Source of the DNA: Desulfovibrio sp. A2
GTDB lineage: Bacteria; Desulfobacterota; Desulfovibrionia; Desulfovibrionales; Desulfovibrionaceae
Direction of reading: 5' to 3'
Assembly: GCF_000226255.1 (NCBI RefSeq)
Contig: NZ_AGFG01000019.1
Coordinates: 113,168 to 177,167 of the forward strand
DNA length: 64,000 nucleotides
The notes under the pieces are model-generated. The model saw only the letters and a list, made by a program, of their open reading frames with translations, ran no database searches and was not told where the DNA came from. Positions 44,440 to 52,215 of this stretch are shown here, piece by piece. The position numbers were made by a program, and so were the translations under genes. Within the stretch, counting starts at the first letter, position 1, and every line of letters starts with the position of its first letter.

Positions 44440-45624
44440 ATGAGCATCGAACATTGCGGAGGAGTTTCGTGCGACGGATGGGGCCCGTGGCGAAACCGGG
44501 GCCGGGGCAGGGCCACTGCCCGGCTGGCCAAGGCCATGATGGAGGAACTGGACGCCGACGACGACGGCAGCCTTTCCGCCACCGAATCCCCCTTGTCCGA
44601 GGCGGCGTTCGCCGCGCTGGACGAGGACGGCGACGGGGCCGTCACCACCCGCGAACTGCGCGCCGGGCTGCGCAGCAAGCGTGACGAGTTGATCGATTTG
44701 ATGCGCGCCGAGTCCGAGGGCGAAACCGGCACGGGCGAAACGCCCGATGCCGCTGGCCCCACGGCGGAACAGGCCGGGGCGGTGGCCGGGCTGCTCATCG
44801 AAAAAGGCGACGCCGACGGCGACGGCGCGCTTTCCGCCGCCGAAACCGGCCTTGCGGGCGACGTGTTCACCAGCCTGGATACCGACGGTGACGGACTGCT
44901 CTCTTCCGGCGAGCTTTCCACCGCCGCGCTGGCGGGCGCCATCGCCGCCACCCTGGACGGCAAGTTGGCCGTGCGCCTGACGGCCCCGGCCGCCCAGCAG
45001 GGCACGGGCACGACCACAACCACCGACGGGGGCACGGACACCACCGCCGCCACTACCGCCGGTACGGCAACCACCGACACCACGTCCACCCAGGCGGGCA
45101 CCGTAGGGGCGCTGGCCTCGCGCATTGCCCAGCGCATCGTGGAACGGCTGGACGCCGATGATAGCGGCGGTCTGTCGCAATCGGAATCGGGCCTTGACGA
45201 AGACCGCTTCGCGCAGATCGACGCGGACGGCGACGGCAGCGTCACCGCCAACGAGTTCGGCGGTTCGCTGCAACAGATGCTGGACGTCATGAGCGCATTG
45301 CACGCCATGAGTTCCGTGGCGCGCAACAGCTACGGCCGCAAGGCCTACGGCATGGCCGCGCGAGAGGCCGTGGAACGGTACGAGGGCAACATGGGCGGCC
45401 TGATGACCGCTCTGTTCGAAACCGCCCCCACCGGCACCACGGGCTCCACCAGTGCTGAAGCCACCGGCTCCTCGGGCGGCGTGGCCGCTACGGGCGATTC
45501 GTCCACGACCACCACGGACGGCGCCAGCGACGCCGTGGGCGACCTGACCGACGTGCTGGCGGACGCGGCCGCCGCAGAGGCTGCGCAGGCCGGAACCGAA
45601 GCCGCAGAGGACGTGACGGCCTGA
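44440..45624 (+). CDS. EF-hand calcium-binding protein (six loops)
   Basis: A 394-residue acidic protein with six EF-hand-type loops in three pairs: D-A-D-D-D-G-S-L-S-A-T-E and D-E-D-G-D-G-A-V-T-T-R-E (about 38-75), D-A-D-G-D-G-A-L-S-A-A-E and D-T-D-G-D-G-L-L-S-S-G-E (about 125-160), D-A-D-D-S-G-G-L-S-Q-S-E and D-A-D-G-D-G-S-V-T-A-N-E (about 235-275). All have acidic residues at positions 1, 3, 5 and 12, so calcium binding is likely. Linkers are Thr/Ala-rich. There is no classical signal peptide; the C-terminal Ala/Thr/Ser-rich tail could be secreted by another route. GGAGG precedes the start. A related gene follows. Confidence 0.8.
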   Translation: MSIEHCGGVSCDGWGPWRNRGRGRATARLAKAMMEELDADDDGSLSATESPLSEAAFAALDEDGDGAVTTRELRAGLRSKRDELIDLMRAESEGETGTGETPDAAGPTAEQAGAVAGLLIEKGDADGDGALSAAETGLAGDVFTSLDTDGDGLLSSGELSTAALAGAIAATLDGKLAVRLTAPAAQQGTGTTTTTDGGTDTTAATTAGTATTDTTSTQAGTVGALASRIAQRIVERLDADDSGGLSQSESGLDEDRFAQIDADGDGSVTANEFGGSLQQMLDVMSALHAMSSVARNSYGRKAYGMAAREAVERYEGNMGGLMTALFETAPTGTTGSTSAEATGSSGGVAATGDSSTTTTDGASDAVGDLTDVLADAAAAEAAQAGTEAAEDVTA

Positions 45625-45960
45625 TCCGCGCGCACCTCGCCATCACTGATCGCCTGCCGGGTGGGTTCGTTGCGGCCCACCTCGCCATGCCGCCCGGCAG
45701 GCCATGTTCCGCCGTAACGGAACTTCACCGTTCCCCGGCGCTGGCCTTCCCTTCCGCCGCCTGCCCTTCCCCGCCGTTTTCGGCGGGAGTACACCCCCCT
45801 CGCGAACGGCCGCCGCCCCCATCGCGCCACCCGGCAGGCTTTGCCGCTGGTGCGATTCTTGCTTTTCCGCGACCGTGCCGCATGGTGCGGCACGGTTTTC
45901 CTGCCCTCGGGCTGCGGGCGAGCACGGCGCTGCGCACATGAGGTACGATAGGAGGTACTC
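45625..45960. other. Intergenic region between the two EF-hand genes
   Basis: A 336-base GC-rich gap. It holds a terminator hairpin (45872-45900) and, at 45950-45954, the AGGAGG ribosome binding site of the next gene. I see no gene or clear promoter in it. Confidence 0.5.
45872..45900 (+). terminator. Rho-independent terminator
   Basis: A perfect 11-bp stem (45872-45882 with 45886-45896) with a 3-base loop, followed by TTTTC. It lies about 250 bases after the first EF-hand gene and 60 before the second, so the second gene needs a promoter close to its start. Confidence 0.8.
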
Positions 45961-46941
45961 ATGAGCATTTCGGGAATAAGCTCCGGCAGTTCCACGCTAC
46001 AGGAATTGCTGGCGTCCTGGAGCAGCGACTACGCGTCGCAGGCCACCCAGAGCGCCACGTCCACGTTCAGCAGCCTTAGCAGTTCAAGCGATGAAGACGG
46101 CGAAAGCAGCACCACCCAGGCCACCGGGCTGTTCAGCAACCGCGACAAACTCATCGCCATGCTCAGCGAAGGCGACGAAGGCTCGGCCTTCGCGCAGACC
46201 GCCTCGCTGCTGGGGCAACTGGACAGCGACATCAGCGGCGGGCTTTCGCTGGAGGAATCCGGGCTGGAGCAGGACTCATTCGACGCCCTGGACGCGGACG
46301 GCGACGGCACGGTGACCGGCTTCGAGCTTGAAGACGCCCTCAACTCCGGCGTGGCCAGCATCGGCGACGACGGCACGCTCACCGTGGACGCCTCTGCCGC
46401 CTCCGACGCGGCCGCGCAGGCCTATTCGTCCCTCACGGCCATGATCATGGGCCTTGCGGATTCCGACCAAAGCGGTGACCTGACGCAAGAGGAATCCGGG
46501 CTGGACGAGGACACCTTCGGCCAGTTCGACCTTGACGGCGACGGCGTGATCACCAGCGACGAACTGTCCTCCGCCATCGAGAACGGCGTGGCCTCGTCGT
46601 CCGATTCCAGCCTGACGGCGGCGGTTTCCGGCTCGTCGGCCAGTTCGGCCAGTTCATCCAGTTCCTCGGATGAAGACGAGGAAGAGGAAGAATACGACGA
46701 ACTGGACACCAACAAGGACGGCATGGTCTCCACCGAAGAACTGGCCGCCGCCATCCCCGGCTACGCCGAGGCCCTGCGCCTTGCGCGCGGCGAGGACGGC
46801 TCCGGTTCCACCTCCGAACTGCGGCGGGCCATGAACGCCTACGGCAGTTCGGAAGGTTTCGACTTCACCAGCCTGTTCGCCTCCTCGGACTCGACGACCA
46901 CGTCGGCCGGGGTGTCCGGCCTGCTGGAGGAATTCGCCTAG
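45961..46941 (+). CDS. EF-hand calcium-binding protein (five loops)
   Basis: A 326-residue acidic, Ser-rich protein related in design to the preceding gene. Loops: D-S-D-I-S-G-G-L-S-L-E-E and D-A-D-G-D-G-T-V-T-G-F-E (about 82-125), D-S-D-Q-S-G-D-L-T-Q-E-E and D-L-D-G-D-G-V-I-T-S-D-E (about 162-205), and a single D-T-N-K-D-G-M-V-S-T-E-E near 245. The start M-S-I-S-G-I-S-S-G and the Ser/Thr-rich N-terminus with no signal peptide resemble proteins exported by flagellar or type I routes, which is only a guess. The end (about 285-326) is low complexity. AGGAGG precedes ATG 45961. Confidence 0.8.
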   Translation: MSISGISSGSSTLQELLASWSSDYASQATQSATSTFSSLSSSSDEDGESSTTQATGLFSNRDKLIAMLSEGDEGSAFAQTASLLGQLDSDISGGLSLEESGLEQDSFDALDADGDGTVTGFELEDALNSGVASIGDDGTLTVDASAASDAAAQAYSSLTAMIMGLADSDQSGDLTQEESGLDEDTFGQFDLDGDGVITSDELSSAIENGVASSSDSSLTAAVSGSSASSASSSSSSDEDEEEEEYDELDTNKDGMVSTEELAAAIPGYAEALRLARGEDGSGSTSELRRAMNAYGSSEGFDFTSLFASSDSTTTSAGVSGLLEEFA

Positions 46942-47014
46942 CCGACACGGTGGCCCGCCCGGCTGTCCTTCCGGGCGGCAACAACCCAATGCCGTTGCTG
47001 CATGCAATGAACAG

Positions 47015-47048
47015 CGCGGCGCTGCCCTTTCGGGAGCGCCGCGTTTTT
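47015..47048 (+). terminator. Terminator after the second EF-hand gene
   Basis: CGCGGCGCT (47015-47023) pairs perfectly with AGCGCCGCG (47035-47043), followed by TTTTT. It lies 74 bases after the stop codon. Confidence 0.88.
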
Positions 47049-47137
47049 ACGTTGCCGGACGGGGAGCAGGGAGAGAGACAAGGAGGGGGATTGCCGGGCT
47101 GCGGGCCAGGCAGCCATGCGCCGGAACAGTCGGCCAG

Positions 47138-47791
47138 CTACCCGCGCGCCGTGCGCATGGCCGCGCGCGCCACCGCGAAGCGGGCGGCAACATCGTCCGC
47201 GCCCACGATTTCCGAGACCAGCGCGCAGCAGCGCGCGCCGTGCGCGGCCACCTGGCCGATGTTGTGCAACTTGATGCCGCCGATGGCTACGAACGGCAGG
47301 TCGATGTTGGCCACCACCCAGTCCAGGTACTCGAAGCCAACGGGCGCGCAGACGTCCTTCTTGGTCCTGGTCGCGAAGATGGGCCCCACGCCGATGTAGT
47401 CCGCCCCGCTCTCCACGGCGGCGCGGGCCTGCTCCGGCGAATGGGTGGACAGCCCGATGATGCGCCCAGGCCCCACCAGTTGCCGCACCGCCTGCACGGG
47501 CAGGTCCTCCTGCCCAACGTGCACGCCGTCGGCATCGCACAGCATGGCGATGTCCACGTGGTCGTTGACGATGAAACAGGCCCCGGCCTCGTGGGTCATG
47601 CGGCGCAACTCCATGCACTCGCGCAGCATCTCACCGGCGTGCTTGTCCTTCTCGCGGTACTGCACGATGCGCGCGCCGCCGCGCAACATGGCGTCCACCA
47701 CGTCCACGGCGGACCGCCCGCGCGACAGCCCGTCGTCGGTCAGGCAATAGATGTCGGCTTCCGGCGTGCTGCCGGGAAGGATGCGCGGCAT
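47138..47791 (-). CDS. thiE: Thiamine-phosphate synthase ThiE
   Basis: A 217-residue TIM-barrel enzyme joining the pyrimidine and thiazole phosphates to thiamine phosphate. Motifs: Q-Y-R-E-K-D-K near 40-46, I-V-N-D-H-V-D-I-A near 72-80, G-V-H-V-G-Q-E-D-L-P near 88-97, G-L-S-T-H-S near 112, G-V-G-P-I-F-A-T near 136, and A-I-G-G-I near 168. All substrate-binding residues expected for ThiE are visible. It is last in the thi unit, 244 bases after thiF, and a copy of the structured repeat lies in that gap. Confidence 0.94.
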   Translation of the reverse strand: MPRILPGSTPEADIYCLTDDGLSRGRSAVDVVDAMLRGGARIVQYREKDKHAGEMLRECMELRRMTHEAGACFIVNDHVDIAMLCDADGVHVGQEDLPVQAVRQLVGPGRIIGLSTHSPEQARAAVESGADYIGVGPIFATRTKKDVCAPVGFEYLDWVVANIDLPFVAIGGIKLHNIGQVAAHGARCCALVSEIVGADDVAARFAVARAAMRTARG

Positions 47792-47936
47792 GGGATGCTC
47801 CTTGGCGGTTGGAGGAACGAAAAACTCGCGTTCTTGCCACGGGTGCCGACCTGTCCGCAGTCAGGCCGGGCATCTATCTGAAAATACGCCTCTCTGGTTC
47901 GGCACCCCGACTGTAATCGGCGTCAGGGTGGGCAGA

Positions 47937-48014
47937 GGCAAGGAAAACAGGCTTTCCGCAAGGGGAGCGTACGTCGTCGGCACGTGACCCGCGCGGAAAG
48001 CCTATTTGACGCAG
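47937..48014 (-). repeat. Structured intergenic element, copy C (core)
   Basis: Third copy, on the minus strand, beginning 22 bases after the thiF stop and in the sense direction of the thi operon. The stem GGCTTTCCGC/GCGGAAAGCC (47993-48002 with 47950-47959) is perfect over 10 bp; the hairpin CGTGC (47984-47980) / GTACG (47972-47968) keeps pairing through one G-U. GGTCACG, CGCTCCC and TTCCTTGCC are identical to the other copies. Core length is 77 nt. The stem followed by TGTTTTCC could also act as a terminator. Confidence 0.7.
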
Positions 48015-48035
48015 CATATGGCCCCGCCCCGCGCG

Positions 48036-48659
48036 TTACGCCATGAAGCCGGGGCAAGGTCCGAGGATGTGACTAAGCACCGCATCCGCCTGCATGGCCG
48101 CCGCCATGGTCACGCGCGGGGCCAGCGGCGGCAGATCGTGGCCCACCTCGCTGGTGAAGTCGCCCACCAGCACCATGCGCTCGCCCATGCGGCGCATCTG
48201 CATGGCCGGGCCGCCCCAGCCGCCCATGCCCGAGGCGGACACCACGAACGCGCCCATTTCCAGCGCGGCCTCCACGAACATGCGCTTGGCCTCGGGGTCG
48301 TCCAGGGCTTCCACCAGAATGTCGCACCCGGCGAACACGTCGGCCACGTTGGTGGGGGTCAGCTCCACGCGCCGGGCGGTGACCACCAGGCGCGGCTCGA
48401 TGACGCGCAGGCTTTCCGCCAGCGCGTCCACCTTGGACTTGCCCAGATGAAACGGCTGGTACTGCTGGCGATTGAGATTGGAGGGTTCGACCACGTCGCG
48501 GTCGGCCACCACGAGACGGCGCAGGCCGCTGCGCACCAGCATGGCGGCGCAGTTGGAGCCAAGGCCCCCTGCCCCCGCGATGCCCACGCGGGCCGCGGCC
48601 ATGCGTTCAAGGTGGTCATGTTCGAGATACCGGGCGAGACCGTCGGAAAGAATGCTCAC
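48036..48659 (-). CDS. thiF: Sulfur carrier adenylyltransferase ThiF (family 2)
   Basis: A 207-residue E1-like enzyme that adenylates the C-terminus of ThiS. The nucleotide fold has V-G-I-A-G-A-G-G-L-G-S-N near residue 25, D-x-D-V-V-E-P-S-N-L-N-R-Q near 48-60 with the conserved Asp and Arg, and K-V-D-A-L near 72. It is shorter than E. coli ThiF and lacks the C-terminal Cys/zinc part, as in the ThiF family 2 found with ThiH. The start is GTG 48659, with AGGAG 6 bases before it; the ORF upstream to 48761 has no ribosome binding site. thiH ends 102 bases upstream. Confidence 0.88.
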   Translation of the reverse strand: MSILSDGLARYLEHDHLERMAAARVGIAGAGGLGSNCAAMLVRSGLRRLVVADRDVVEPSNLNRQQYQPFHLGKSKVDALAESLRVIEPRLVVTARRVELTPTNVADVFAGCDILVEALDDPEAKRMFVEAALEMGAFVVSASGMGGWGGPAMQMRRMGERMVLVGDFTSEVGHDLPPLAPRVTMAAAMQADAVLSHILGPCPGFMA

Positions 48660-48761
48660 GAAAGCTCCTGAAAGGGGGGATTGCGACGACGGATGCCCGC
48701 CATGCCTGTCCCGCGCGCAGGGGCCTATTCCGAAAAGCTCGGCAGTTCCGGAAGGATGCAA

Positions 48762-50030
48762 TCAGGCCATGGCACGGGGGGCTGCCGGGGTGGGAGCGCC
48801 GACAGGCTCACCAGACGGGGTGCGTCGCGCGGCGCACGCTATCCCACACCCATACCCGCCGTCCAGCACCGATTCCCAGTCCTTGTACACCGGCTGGTAG
48901 CCGCGCGCGGCAATGGCGGCGGCCATTTCGTCGGCGCTGCGCGGGTCGGAAATCTCGAACTGCGGGGTGGCGCCATCGGCATCTCCCTGCCCTTCCACAT
49001 CCTTGCGGACGGCGTGGCCGTCTTGCGTACGGACGGCGTGGCCGCCGACTGCGGTGCTCACCCCGGCGGACATGCGGGTGACCCCGAGCGGAATCAGGTT
49101 GTCGCGCAGGTCCGCCCGTTCACGGGTGGAGACGGTAATGCCCGCGCTGGGCATGAAGATGCGGTAGGCCAGGATGACCTGCACCAGATCGCGGTCGGAC
49201 ACCGCGTGCGCGGGCTGAAAGGCCCCGGCATGGGGACGCAGGCGCGGCACGGAAAAGCTTACATCCACGTAGGGATAGTGGCGTTGCAGCCAGTCCCCAT
49301 GCAGGGCGGTGAAAAAGGCGTCTCGCCGCCAGTCGTCCAGCCCCAGCAGCGCGCCAAGGCCCACGCTGCGCATGCCCGCGCGGGCGGCGCGCTCCGGCGC
49401 GTCCAGGCGGAAATGATAGTCGCGCTTGGGGCCTGCGGGGTGCAGGTCCGGGTACAGGGCCTCGTTGTAGGTCTCCTGAAACATGGTCATGCCGTCGATG
49501 CCCGCATCCACCAGCAGCGCGTACTCCTCGTCCGTCAGCGAATAGACCTCCACCGACAGCGAGGGAAAGTACGGAGCCAGCAGGCGCGCGGCATGGGCGA
49601 TGTATTCCGGCCCGGACACGTGGCGCGCGTCGCCGGTGAGCAGCAGCAGGTGACGCAGCCCGGTGGCGGCAATGGCGCGGCCTTCGGCCGCTATTTCCTC
49701 GTCAGATAGCCGCTGACGGGGAATGTGGTTGCGCGCGTTGAAGCCGCAGTAGCGGCACTGGTTGGTGCAGTGGTTGGAAAGGTACAGCGGGGTGAACAAC
49801 TGGATGGTGCGGCCGAAATGGCGCACGGTCAGCTCGCTGGCGCGGCGGGCCATGGCTTCCAGTTGGGTGGCCGCCGCCGGAGAAAGCAGGGTCAGCAGGT
49901 CATGTGGGAAAAGGCGTTGCTTGCGCAGCACGCGGGCCACGTCATCCGCCGTGGCGGCATCCATGAAGGCGCGCAGGGGGGCGTCCGCCACGCGGGGGGT
50001 CCATTCACGGACCACGTCGTACATGCTCAT
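48762..50030 (-). CDS. thiH: 2-iminoacetate synthase ThiH
   Basis: A 422-residue radical SAM enzyme cleaving tyrosine to p-cresol and dehydroglycine for thiazole formation. The cluster motif C-T-N-Q-C-R-Y-C (CxxxCxxC) is near residues 93-100, in L-S-N-H-C-T-N-Q-C-R-Y-C-G-F. The Biotin/ThiH C-terminal region is present (S-V-P-R-L-R-P-H-A-G-A and Y-R-I-F-M-P). The last 55 residues are extended and Ala/Pro-rich. The anaerobic ThiH route rather than ThiO fits a sulfate reducer. GGAGCAGG precedes the start. A run of 13 C on the coding strand lies 27 bases before the start codon. Confidence 0.93.
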   Translation of the reverse strand: MSMYDVVREWTPRVADAPLRAFMDAATADDVARVLRKQRLFPHDLLTLLSPAAATQLEAMARRASELTVRHFGRTIQLFTPLYLSNHCTNQCRYCGFNARNHIPRQRLSDEEIAAEGRAIAATGLRHLLLLTGDARHVSGPEYIAHAARLLAPYFPSLSVEVYSLTDEEYALLVDAGIDGMTMFQETYNEALYPDLHPAGPKRDYHFRLDAPERAARAGMRSVGLGALLGLDDWRRDAFFTALHGDWLQRHYPYVDVSFSVPRLRPHAGAFQPAHAVSDRDLVQVILAYRIFMPSAGITVSTRERADLRDNLIPLGVTRMSAGVSTAVGGHAVRTQDGHAVRKDVEGQGDADGATPQFEISDPRSADEMAAAIAARGYQPVYKDWESVLDGGYGCGIACAARRTPSGEPVGAPTPAAPRAMA

Positions 50031-50056
50031 GTCCTGCTCCTTGTGCGGGAAGACGC

Positions 50057-50069
50057 GGGGGGGGGGGGG
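50057..50069. repeat. Homopolymer tract of 13 G (+) / 13 C (-)
   Basis: A run of 13 G in the 135-base thiG-thiH gap, 27-39 bases before the thiH start. Such tracts slip during replication. Lying in a leader, it could change spacing but not a reading frame. Confidence 0.8.
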
Positions 50070-50165
50070 CGGCGAACGCGGGTAAAGCCAGATCGGTCAA
50101 AGCTGCCAGACAGGCCAGACAGGACAAGCTGGGCATGCCCCACCGCAACGCCCCACCCGCTGCGG

Positions 50166-50966
50166 CTATTCCCCCAGAAAGCCCGTCAGCGGCGATGAGG
50201 CGCTGGCCCCGTCCGCAGTCGCTGCGGCCACAGGTCCCGCGCCCGAAAGGTATGCCGCGCGCCCGGCGCGCACCGCCTCGCCAAAGGCGCGGGCCATGGC
50301 CACCGGGTTGCCCGCCGAGGCGATGGCTGTGTTCACGAGGCACGCGGCAGCGCCCATCTCCATGGCCTCGCAGGCCTGCGAGGGCTTGCCGATGCCCGCG
50401 TCCACGATGACCGGCAGGTCGATTTCCTCGATGAGCACGCCGATCATTTCCGCCGTGCGCAGCCCCCGGTTGGTGCCGATGGGCGCACCCAGCGGCATGA
50501 CGGCGGCGGCCCCGGCGTTGACCAGGTCGCGCGCCACGTACAGGTCGGGGTTCATGTACGGCAGCACCACGAAGCCTTCCTTGGCCAGCGTTTCCGTGGC
50601 GCGGGCCGTGGCGTAGCCGTCCGGCAGCAGAAAGCGGCTGTCGGAAATGACCTCGATCTTGATCCAGTTGCCGCACCCGGCGGCCTGCGCCAGCCGGGCG
50701 ATGCGGACGGCCTCTTCAGCCGTCCGCGCGCCGGAGGTGTTCGGCAGCAGCCGCATGTGCGGCGGAATGTGGGCCAGCACGTTGGACCTGGGGTTGGCCA
50801 GGTCCACGCGCCGCAGCGCCACGGTGATGACCTGGGAGCCCGAGGCCCCGGCCACGTCAGGGATGAGGGAGTCGGTGCCGTACTTGCCGGTGCCGATGAA
50901 GAGGCGGCTTGTCAGAGCCGTCCCTCCGATCACCAGCGTGTCGTTGTCGTGTGTGTCGTGCGTCAC
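50166..50966 (-). CDS. thiG: Thiazole synthase ThiG
   Basis: A 266-residue TIM-barrel enzyme forming the thiazole ring from deoxyxylulose phosphate, dehydroglycine and ThiS thiocarboxylate. Motifs: R-L-F-I-G-T-G-K-Y near 22-30, V-A-L-R-R near 52, L-P-N-T-S-G-A near 75 and W-I-K-I-E-V with the Schiff-base Lys near 103, then [11 protein letters not shown] near 165 and D-A-G-I-G-K-P-S near 190. The start is GTG 50966, sharing one base with the thiS stop (TAGTG), so translation is coupled. The last 25 residues are an Ala/Ser-rich tail. Confidence 0.94.
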   Translation of the reverse strand: MTHDTHDNDTLVIGGTALTSRLFIGTGKYGTDSLIPDVAGASGSQVITVALRRVDLANPRSNVLAHIPPHMRLLPNTSGARTAEEAVRIARLAQAAGCGNWIKIEVISDSRFLLPDGYATARATETLAKEGFVVLPYMNPDLYVARDLVNAGAAAVMPLGAPIGTNRGLRTAEMIGVLIEEIDLPVIVDAGIGKPSQACEAMEMGAAACLVNTAIASAGNPVAMARAFGEAVRAGRAAYLSGAGPVAAATADGASASSPLTGFLGE

Positions 50967-51166
50967 TAGCCCCCTCCCACGAAGTGCAGTAGTTCGAGTT
51001 CGTCTCCCTGATCGAGCCGGGTGGCCCCGTACTCCCCGGACTTCACGATGGCGCGGTTGCGCTCGACCACCACGGCCTCGGGCCGCAGGGCCATCCGCTC
51101 CAGCAACTGGAGCAGCGTCGTGCCGGTTTCGCATTCCATCTGCTGTCCGTTCACGCGTATCGTCAT
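50966..51166 (-). CDS. thiS: Sulfur carrier protein ThiS
   Basis: A 66-residue ubiquitin-like sulfur carrier. It starts M-T-I-R-V-N-G-Q and ends in V-G-G-G, with the required C-terminal Gly-Gly that becomes the thiocarboxylate. [10 protein letters not shown] near the middle is typical. It is the first gene of the thi operon and is read from the tandem TPP leader; GGAG lies a few bases before the start. Confidence 0.93.
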   Translation of the reverse strand: MTIRVNGQQMECETGTTLLQLLERMALRPEAVVVERNRAIVKSGEYGATRLDQGDELELLHFVGGG

Positions 51167-51206
51167 TGCCGTAAATCTCCGCTGCCGCGACGTTCGAGAA
51201 AGCGAA

Positions 51207-51231
51207 GGGAGCCTGCGAACGGCAAGCTCCC
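51207..51231 (-). terminator. Terminator-like hairpin of the proximal TPP riboswitch
   Basis: GGGAGC (51207-51212) pairs with GCTCCC (51226-51231), with a further TGC/GCA pairing past one mismatch. On the minus strand it is followed by a weak T-rich stretch (TTCGCTTTCTC) and lies 40 bases before thiS. It could be the expression platform of the proximal aptamer. Confidence 0.45.
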
Positions 51232-51255
51232 CTTTGATGGCCCGAAGGCGAGGAA

Positions 51256-51338
51256 GCTTCCCTACGGCAGGATGACCTGCATCAGGTTCTCGGGGTCGGA
51301 AGGCTGCCCTTCCCTCTCAGCCCGTGCGGGCTCCCCCA
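51256..51338 (-). promoter_or_regulatory. TPP riboswitch (thi-box), proximal copy
   Basis: Reading the minus strand, the aptamer carries GGGGGAGCCC, GGGCTGAGAG, GACCCCGAGAACCTGAT and CCGTAGGGAAG in the right order and spacing, the conserved blocks of the THI element. It senses thiamine pyrophosphate and lies about 90 bases before thiS. Confidence 0.93.
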
Positions 51339-51399
51339 GCTTCGCGTCATGGCGCGCCCGCCGTGCGGCCCGGCCTTCATCCTTGCGGCGGGCGAACAA

Positions 51400-51430
51400 A
51401 AAACGCCCGTCGCAGGGTGGACGGGCGTTT
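51400..51430 (-). terminator. Terminator between the two TPP aptamers
   Basis: A perfect 11-bp stem (51401-51411 with 51420-51430), 8-base loop and, on the minus strand, a run of T after the stem. It lies just after the distal aptamer, so that aptamer can stop transcription before the second aptamer is made. Confidence 0.88.
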
Positions 51431-51457
51431 CCGGCATTTCGGGCGCGGTACGCTCAG

Positions 51458-51538
51458 CTTCCCTACGGCAGTGTGAACTGCTTCAGGTTCAGAGGGTCTG
51501 GAGGCGTGCTCCACTCTCAGCCCTACGGGCTCCCCTAG
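51458..51538 (-). promoter_or_regulatory. TPP riboswitch (thi-box), distal copy
   Basis: A second full aptamer on the minus strand: GGGGAGCCCGTAGGGCTGAG, then GACCCTCTGAACCTGAAG and CCGTAGGGAAG. All conserved internal-loop bases for TPP binding are visible. It is the first to be transcribed and has its own terminator. Confidence 0.93.
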
Positions 51539-51550
51539 CTGAATGAGCGA

Positions 51551-51579
51551 TCAATACCCCCGGCGCGGGGGGATGTAAA
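51551..51579 (-). promoter_or_regulatory. Promoter of the thi operon leader
   Basis: Reading the minus strand: TTTACA (51579-51574), 17 bases, TATTGA (51556-51551). Transcription would start a few bases before the distal aptamer, the right place for a riboswitch promoter. Confidence 0.55.
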
Positions 51580-51702
51580 GCGCAAAACGTCGGCAGCGAC
51601 GCACTTGTGGTGCCGCGCAGATCCGCCCGGACGAATAGTGCCTGTACATTCGGCATGGTGCGCGCGGCAACTGCTTGCGCCGCAAGCAAAGCATGCCCTT
51701 GA

Positions 51703-51727
51703 GGCGGGCGCGCCAAGCGCGCCCGCC
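51703..51727. terminator. Strong hairpin after the universal stress gene
   Basis: A perfect 11-bp arm pair (51703-51713 with 51717-51727) around CAA, 72 bases past the stop of the minus-strand stress protein gene. It lacks a T-run on either strand, so termination is not certain. A second perfect hairpin TGCTTGCG/CGCAAGCA is at 51672-51688. Confidence 0.4.
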
Positions 51728-51798
51728 TTCCTGCAAATCATACACTGACAGGCGACAGGCCGAATGCACCCGAATGCATCCGGGCGCGCGGCACGGAC

Positions 51799-52215
51799 CT
51801 ACCGCACCACCAGCACCGAGCAGGCGGCGTGCGACACCACCTTGGAGGCCACGCTGCCCAGCAGGAACTTTTCAAGCCCCGTGCGGCCACGGCTGCCGGT
51901 GACGATCAGGTCCACGCCTTCCTTCTTCGCCAGTTCGATGATGTTGTCGGCGGGCGAACTGCCGCCTTCCAGCACCGGGCGCAGGGTCACGCCCTTGGCC
52001 TTGGCGATTTCGGCGGCCTTTTCCAGGGCCTTGGCGGCCAAGGCCTTGTAGTGGGCGGAAAGATCGACGGGAACGGCGATCTCGCCCATGTCCAGGGGCT
52101 GTTCGGCCACGGCAAGGGCAATCAGTTCCGCCCCACCCTTCTGGGCCATGTCCACGGCCTTGGCCAGGGCCTTTTCGGAAAACTGCGACGAATCGACGGC
52201 GACGAGAATCTTCAT
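51799..52215 (-). CDS. Universal stress protein, UspA family
   Basis: A 138-residue single Usp domain. It starts K-I-L-V-A-V-D-S-S and has the nucleotide-binding motif G-S-R-G-R-T-G-L-E-K-F-L-L-G-S-V-A-S-K-V (G-x2-G-x9-G-S type) near 105-125, ending C-S-V-L-V-V. The motif indicates an ATP-binding member. AAGGAGGAG precedes ATG 52215; the 12 extra codons upstream are not needed. It is a single gene with its own likely promoter at 52411-52439. Confidence 0.93.
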   Translation of the reverse strand: MKILVAVDSSQFSEKALAKAVDMAQKGGAELIALAVAEQPLDMGEIAVPVDLSAHYKALAAKALEKAAEIAKAKGVTLRPVLEGGSSPADNIIELAKKEGVDLIVTGSRGRTGLEKFLLGSVASKVVSHAACSVLVVR

